From: M30B80 sp965656935
GTDB lineage: Bacteria > Pseudomonadota > Alphaproteobacteria > Rhodobacterales > Rhodobacteraceae
Assembly: GCA_965656935.1 (NCBI GenBank)
Contig: CBFHMG010000002.1
Span: 124,001 to 188,000 of the forward strand
DNA: 64,000 nt
Reading direction: 5' to 3'
Below the pieces are notes generated by a model. It was not told the DNA's origin. It saw nothing but the letters and a program-made list of their open reading frames with translations, and did not search any database. Both the position numbers and the translations under genes were made by a program. Shown here in pieces: positions 60,480 through 64,000 of this stretch (its first letter is position 1; the number at the start of each line of letters is the position of its first letter).

Positions 60480-61727
60480 CTAGATCAGGAATTCTGAAAG
60501 CACCTCATCATCGGTGATATCACGATAGGCAAATCCGTTTTCTTCCATCCTCGCAAAGAGATCAGGAAAATGATTTTCATCGCGCGTCTCAATGCCAATC
60601 AAAACCGAACCATAGTTCCGCGCGGATTTCTTCAGGTATTCAAACCGTGCAATATCGTCATCAGGCCCAAGTAGCCCGAGGAAATCCTTCAAGGCTCCGG
60701 GGCGTTGGGGCATACGCAGGATGAAATATTTCTTCAAACCCTGATACCGCATGCCGCGTTCCTTGACCTCAGGCAGACGCTCGAAATCAAAATTCCCGCC
60801 CGATGTCAGGCACACAACCCTCTTACCCTTTATGCTTTCGGCAAGGTCGCGCAGCACATCAATCGACAAAGCGCCCGCAGGCTCAAGCACGATCCCTTCG
60901 ATATTCAGCATTTCCTGAATCGTCACACAGATTCGATTTTCAGGCGCAAGATGCACATCCTCAGGCTTCACCGATTTTAGAATGGCGAAGGGCTTCGCGC
61001 CAATCCGTGCCACGGCTGCGCCATCCACAAATGTATCTTTGATCGAGATCGTATGAGGCGCGCCATGTTCAAGCGCTGCTGTCAGGCTTGGGCCACCCAC
61101 AGGTTCGACAAGGCTGATATGGGTTTTTACGCCAGCCGCATTGAAATAACTTGTCACCCCTGAGGATAATCCGCCGCCACCCACGGGCAGGATCACCTCA
61201 TCAGGCAGGTTCGGCATTTGCGCCAACATTTCAACCGCAACCGAGGCTTGGCCTTCGATCACATCAGGATCATCGAAAGGGGAAAGGAAATGCGCGCCCT
61301 CATCGCTGCAATAGCTTTGCGCAGCGGCCAAGGTTTCGTCAAAATAGTCACCAATCAGCCGAATAGTAACGTTTTCGCCCCCAAACACACGGGTCTTCTC
61401 GATCTTTTGTTGGGGGGTGGTGACGGGCATGAAAATCACGCCTTTCACACCGAAATGCTGACAGACAAAAGCAACGCCCTGCGCATGATTGCCCGCACTG
61501 GCGCAAACGAATTGCGAGCGGGTCGGGTCCTTTTCCAGCACCTTACGCATGGCATTGAATGCGCCCCTGATCTTATAGGAGCGCACAGGCGAGAGGTCTT
61601 CGCGTTTGAGCCAGATATCGGCCTCGTAGCGCTCGGATAGATAGGCATTGCGCTGCAAGGGCGTGGCTGGAAACAGGGTTCGCATGGCCGCTTCGGCGGC
61701 GCGGGCTTTTTTGGCAAAATCACTCAT
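60480..61727 (-). CDS. ilvA: threonine ammonia-lyase, biosynthetic
   Basis: A 415-residue PLP enzyme making 2-oxobutanoate from threonine, first step of isoleucine synthesis. The PLP lysine K52 is in SPVRSYKIRGAF, with the phosphate-binding PVGGGGLSSG loop and SAGNHAQGVAF. A single ACT-like regulatory domain follows (LRMPQRPGALKDFLGLLGPD to the end), as in the shorter IlvA type, so isoleucine feedback inhibition is expected. The start MSDFAKKARAAEAAMR at 61727 fits the family. It is divergent from argG. Confidence 0.94.
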   Translation of the reverse strand: MSDFAKKARAAEAAMRTLFPATPLQRNAYLSERYEADIWLKREDLSPVRSYKIRGAFNAMRKVLEKDPTRSQFVCASAGNHAQGVAFVCQHFGVKGVIFMPVTTPQQKIEKTRVFGGENVTIRLIGDYFDETLAAAQSYCSDEGAHFLSPFDDPDVIEGQASVAVEMLAQMPNLPDEVILPVGGGGLSSGVTSYFNAAGVKTHISLVEPVGGPSLTAALEHGAPHTISIKDTFVDGAAVARIGAKPFAILKSVKPEDVHLAPENRICVTIQEMLNIEGIVLEPAGALSIDVLRDLAESIKGKRVVCLTSGGNFDFERLPEVKERGMRYQGLKKYFILRMPQRPGALKDFLGLLGPDDDIARFEYLKKSARNYGSVLIGIETRDENHFPDLFARMEENGFAYRDITDDEVLSEFLI

Positions 61728-61891
61728 GCCCTCTGGCCTGCACCAATGCGGCCATCCTGTCCAGTGACAGTTGCGCCCGATCAAGGGCAAGGGTCGCGCC
61801 ACTCCGCCCCCTTTGCCCCGCGCATTGCCTTGCACCCATTGGCAAAACCCGTTATCCGCCCGACCGTCATACACCTATTCGGAGCTGCCTC

Positions 61892-63118
61892 ATGTCTGCG
61901 CCCAAAAAAGTCGTCCTTGCCTATTCGGGTGGTCTCGACACCTCGATCATCCTCAAATGGCTGCAGACGGAATATGGTTGCGAGGTGGTGACCTTCACCG
62001 CCGATCTCGGCCAAGGCGAAGAGCTTGAGCCTGCACGCAAGAAAGCAGAGTTGCTGGGGATTAAGCCAGAGAATATCTATATTGAAGATATCCGCGAAGA
62101 ATTCGTGCGCGATTTCGTCTTCCCGATGTTCCGCGCCAATGCGCTGTATGAAGGGCTCTATCTGCTGGGAACTTCGATCGCGCGCCCGCTGATCTCCAAA
62201 CGTCTGGTTGAGATCGCCGCTGAAACAGGGGCCGATGCCGTGTCACATGGTGCCACAGGCAAGGGCAATGATCAGGTACGGTTCGAATTGTCGGCCTATG
62301 CGCTGAACCCCGATATCAAGGTGATTGCACCTTGGCGTTTGTGGGACCTGACCTCGCGCACCAAGCTGCTGGCCTTTGCCGAGGAAAACCAGATCCCCAT
62401 CGCCAAAGACAAGCGCGGTGAGGCGCCCTTCTCCGTCGATGCAAACCTTTTGCACACCTCTTCCGAGGGTAAGGTTCTGGAAGACCCTGCCGAGGAAGCA
62501 CCCGATTACGTTTATCAGCGCAGCGTACATCCCGAGGATGCGCCCGATGAGCCCGAAATGATCGAAGTCACCTTCGAGCAGGGCGATGCGGTTGCCATCA
62601 ATGGCGAGGCAATGTCGCCTGCAACGATCCTGACCAAGCTGAATGAATATGGCGGCAAGCATGGCATTGGCCGTCTGGATTTCGTGGAAAACCGCTTTGT
62701 CGGTATGAAGTCGCGCGGCATCTATGAAACACCTGGCGGCACAATCCTGCTAGAGGCGCATCGCGGGATCGAGCAGATCACGCTGGATAGCGGCGCAGGC
62801 CATCTCAAGGATTCGATCATGCCTCGCTATGCCGAGCTGATCTATAACGGCTTCTGGTTCTCGCCCGAGCGCGAGATGCTGCAAGCCCTGATCGACAAAA
62901 GCCAAGAGCATGTCACAGGCACGGTGCGTCTGAAGCTCTATAAGGGCTCGGTGCGCAGTGTCGCGCGTTGGTCCGATCACAGCCTCTATTCCGAAGCGCA
63001 TGTGACCTTCGAAGAGGATGCAGGTGCCTATGACCAGAAAGACGCGCAGGGCTTTATTCAGCTCAACGCGTTGCGCCTCAAACTTCTGGCCGCGCGGAAC
63101 CGTCGCCTTAAGGGCTAA
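61892..63118 (+). CDS. argG: argininosuccinate synthase
   Basis: A 408-residue ATP-dependent ligase joining citrulline and aspartate in arginine synthesis. The N-terminal ATP loop is VVLAYSGGLDTSIILKWL, followed by GTSIARPLISKRLVEIA, SHGATGKGNDQVRFEL, the KRGEAPFSVDANLLH segment and LEAHRGIEQITLDSGAGHL. The length is typical. Its 3' end faces the fadH-like gene across a hairpin at 63127-63155. Confidence 0.97.
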   Translation: MSAPKKVVLAYSGGLDTSIILKWLQTEYGCEVVTFTADLGQGEELEPARKKAELLGIKPENIYIEDIREEFVRDFVFPMFRANALYEGLYLLGTSIARPLISKRLVEIAAETGADAVSHGATGKGNDQVRFELSAYALNPDIKVIAPWRLWDLTSRTKLLAFAEENQIPIAKDKRGEAPFSVDANLLHTSSEGKVLEDPAEEAPDYVYQRSVHPEDAPDEPEMIEVTFEQGDAVAINGEAMSPATILTKLNEYGGKHGIGRLDFVENRFVGMKSRGIYETPGGTILLEAHRGIEQITLDSGAGHLKDSIMPRYAELIYNGFWFSPEREMLQALIDKSQEHVTGTVRLKLYKGSVRSVARWSDHSLYSEAHVTFEEDAGAYDQKDAQGFIQLNALRLKLLAARNRRLKG

Positions 63119-63126
63119 TCGCCAAA

Positions 63127-63155
63127 GCTGGCCGCCCTATAGGGTTGCGGCCAGC
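63127..63155. other. hairpin at convergent 3' ends of argG and fadH
   Basis: GCTGGCCGC (63127-63135) and GCGGCCAGC (63147-63155) form a perfect 9-bp stem with an 11-base loop. The right arm codes the end of the fadH-like gene. No T-run follows on either strand. Confidence 0.5.
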
Positions 63156-64000
63156 CTTGCGCCTTGATCAATGGCGCGTTTGGCATCCAGCTCAGCGGCG
63201 ACATCCGCGCCACCGATCACATGGGGCGCAAGACCCTTGGCAATCAACCTGTCGGCCAGCGACCTCTCAGGGGTTTGGCCTGCGCATAGCACCACCGTAT
63301 CCACTTCAATCAGGGTCGGGTTCTCGCGCGCTTCGCCGAAGGTGATATGCAAGCCATCGGCATCAATGCGTTCGTAATTCACGCCCGCGATCATCTTCAC
63401 ACCCTTCATCTTCAAAGCCGCGCGGTGAATCCAGCCCGTGGTTTTGCCCAAGCGCTTGCCCGGTTTCTCGGGCTTGCGCTGCAACAAGACAACCTCACGC
63501 GCCGCTGCATCGGGTTGCGGCCCTTCGGGGGCCAAACCGCCACGGTCAATCTCGGGGTCGCTGACACCCCATTCCTTGCGCCAAAGCTGTGGCTCCTCGG
63601 TGGGGCTTGGGCCCTCATGAACAAGGAATTCAGCCACATCAAACCCGATGCCGCCAGCCCCGATCACCGCAACCCGTTTTCCGACAGGGGCCTTGCCTGC
63701 CAAGACATCAATATAGCTCAGCACATTGGGGCCATTCTGCCCCTCAATTTCTGGATCACGCGGGCGCACGCCCGTGGCGATGACGACTTCATCATAACTG
63801 CCAAGATCATCAGCCTCAGGGTCAGAATTGAGACGAACATCAATCTGGTGGCGCTCCATCATCGTCTCGAACCAGCGGGTTAGAGCCTTAAATTCCTCTT
63901 TTCCCGGTATCTCGCGCGCCATTTTGAGCTGCCCGCCGAGCGCGGCTGATTTCTCGAAAAGGGTCACTTTATGCCCACGCTCAGCGGCAATCATCGCGGT
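63137..64000 (-). CDS. fadH: NADPH-dependent 2,4-dienoyl-CoA reductase, C-terminal part
   Basis: The C-terminal 287 or so codons of a minus-strand gene cut by the right edge; the frame stays open to base 64000. It has the FAD/NADPH domain AAERGHKVTLFEKSAALGGQ with a second dinucleotide motif VAVIGAGGIGFDVAEFL. LWRKEWGVSDPEIDRGGL and ATGVRPRDPEI are typical of FadH. The N-terminal TIM-barrel with the iron-sulfur cysteines lies outside the window. It removes double bonds of unsaturated fatty acyl-CoAs in beta-oxidation. Confidence 0.87.
   Translation of the reverse strand, partial: TAMIAAERGHKVTLFEKSAALGGQLKMAREIPGKEEFKALTRWFETMMERHQIDVRLNSDPEADDLGSYDEVVIATGVRPRDPEIEGQNGPNVLSYIDVLAGKAPVGKRVAVIGAGGIGFDVAEFLVHEGPSPTEEPQLWRKEWGVSDPEIDRGGLAPEGPQPDAAAREVVLLQRKPEKPGKRLGKTTGWIHRAALKMKGVKMIAGVNYERIDADGLHITFGEARENPTLIEVDTVVLCAGQTPERSLADRLIAKGLAPHVIGGADVAAELDAKRAIDQGARLAATL

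Overview
The window reads as a chromosomal core segment from an alphaproteobacterium of the Rhodobacteraceae (Roseobacter group). The evidence is the scattered leuC/leuD/leuB arrangement, a petP-petR regulator pair, a DUF2794 protein, a BacNav-type sodium channel, a split MnmC pair, moderately high GC with matching codon usage throughout, and very dense packing with many 4-base ATGA start/stop overlaps. No gap exceeds 300 bases. I found no rRNA, tRNA, CRISPR array, insertion sequence, integrase or prophage gene.

Layout. 1-7.8 kb: a truncated GNAT acetyltransferase, sulfurtransferase sseA, smpB, dapA, a soluble lytic transglycosylase, a DMT exporter, mnmD and a divergent FAD oxidoreductase (together a likely split MnmC), and an FMN reductase. 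7.8-18.4 kb: a ThDP enzyme, then leuC, leuD and leuB separated by accessory genes (MFS transporter, a HupE-like/DUF4198 divergent pair, a membrane protein and a secreted endonuclease/phosphatase-family protein). 18.4-25.8 kb: a DMT transporter and a sugar island, with a FrcABC-type ABC importer divergent from a ROK regulator, an N-acetylglucosamine-type kinase and nagA. 25.8-29.9 kb: an iron ABC permease and binding protein in convergent orientation, then asd.

29.9-36.4 kb: a secreted DUF4139 protein, a beta-carbonic anhydrase, a small unknown protein, an M17 aminopeptidase coupled to an NlpC/P60 protein, DUF2794 and ilvE. 36.5-41.8 kb: one compact transcription unit petP-petR-HDAC-like-xseB-ispA-dxs, ending in isoprenoid precursor synthesis. 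41.8-51.4 kb, all on the minus strand: BacNav channel, RumA/TrmA-type RNA methyltransferase, VOC protein, two paired ABC exporters, a LysE exporter, and hslO-nudix-cca overlapping genes.

51.6-58.2 kb: a surface-polysaccharide block (glycosyltransferase, priming sugar-phosphate transferase, galE, a UDP-glucuronate 4-epimerase-like gene, UDP-glucose dehydrogenase) facing kpsF. 58.3-60.5 kb: a Nudix protein and a signalling pair, a receiver/PP2C phosphatase divergent from a stand-alone Hpt protein. 60.5-64 kb: ilvA, argG and a truncated 2,4-dienoyl-CoA reductase.

Metabolically the window is rich in amino-acid synthesis (lysine/threonine: dapA, asd; branched chain: leuCDB, ilvE, ilvA; arginine: argG), tRNA/rRNA maturation and envelope functions. 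I did not see a clear novel defence or mobile system. The observations most worth a second look are the Hpt/PP2C pair, the BacNav channel, the FrcB-type/amino-sugar locus with its operator-like repeats, the polysaccharide-block inverted repeats, the split MnmC pair and a perfect hairpin abutting a start codon.
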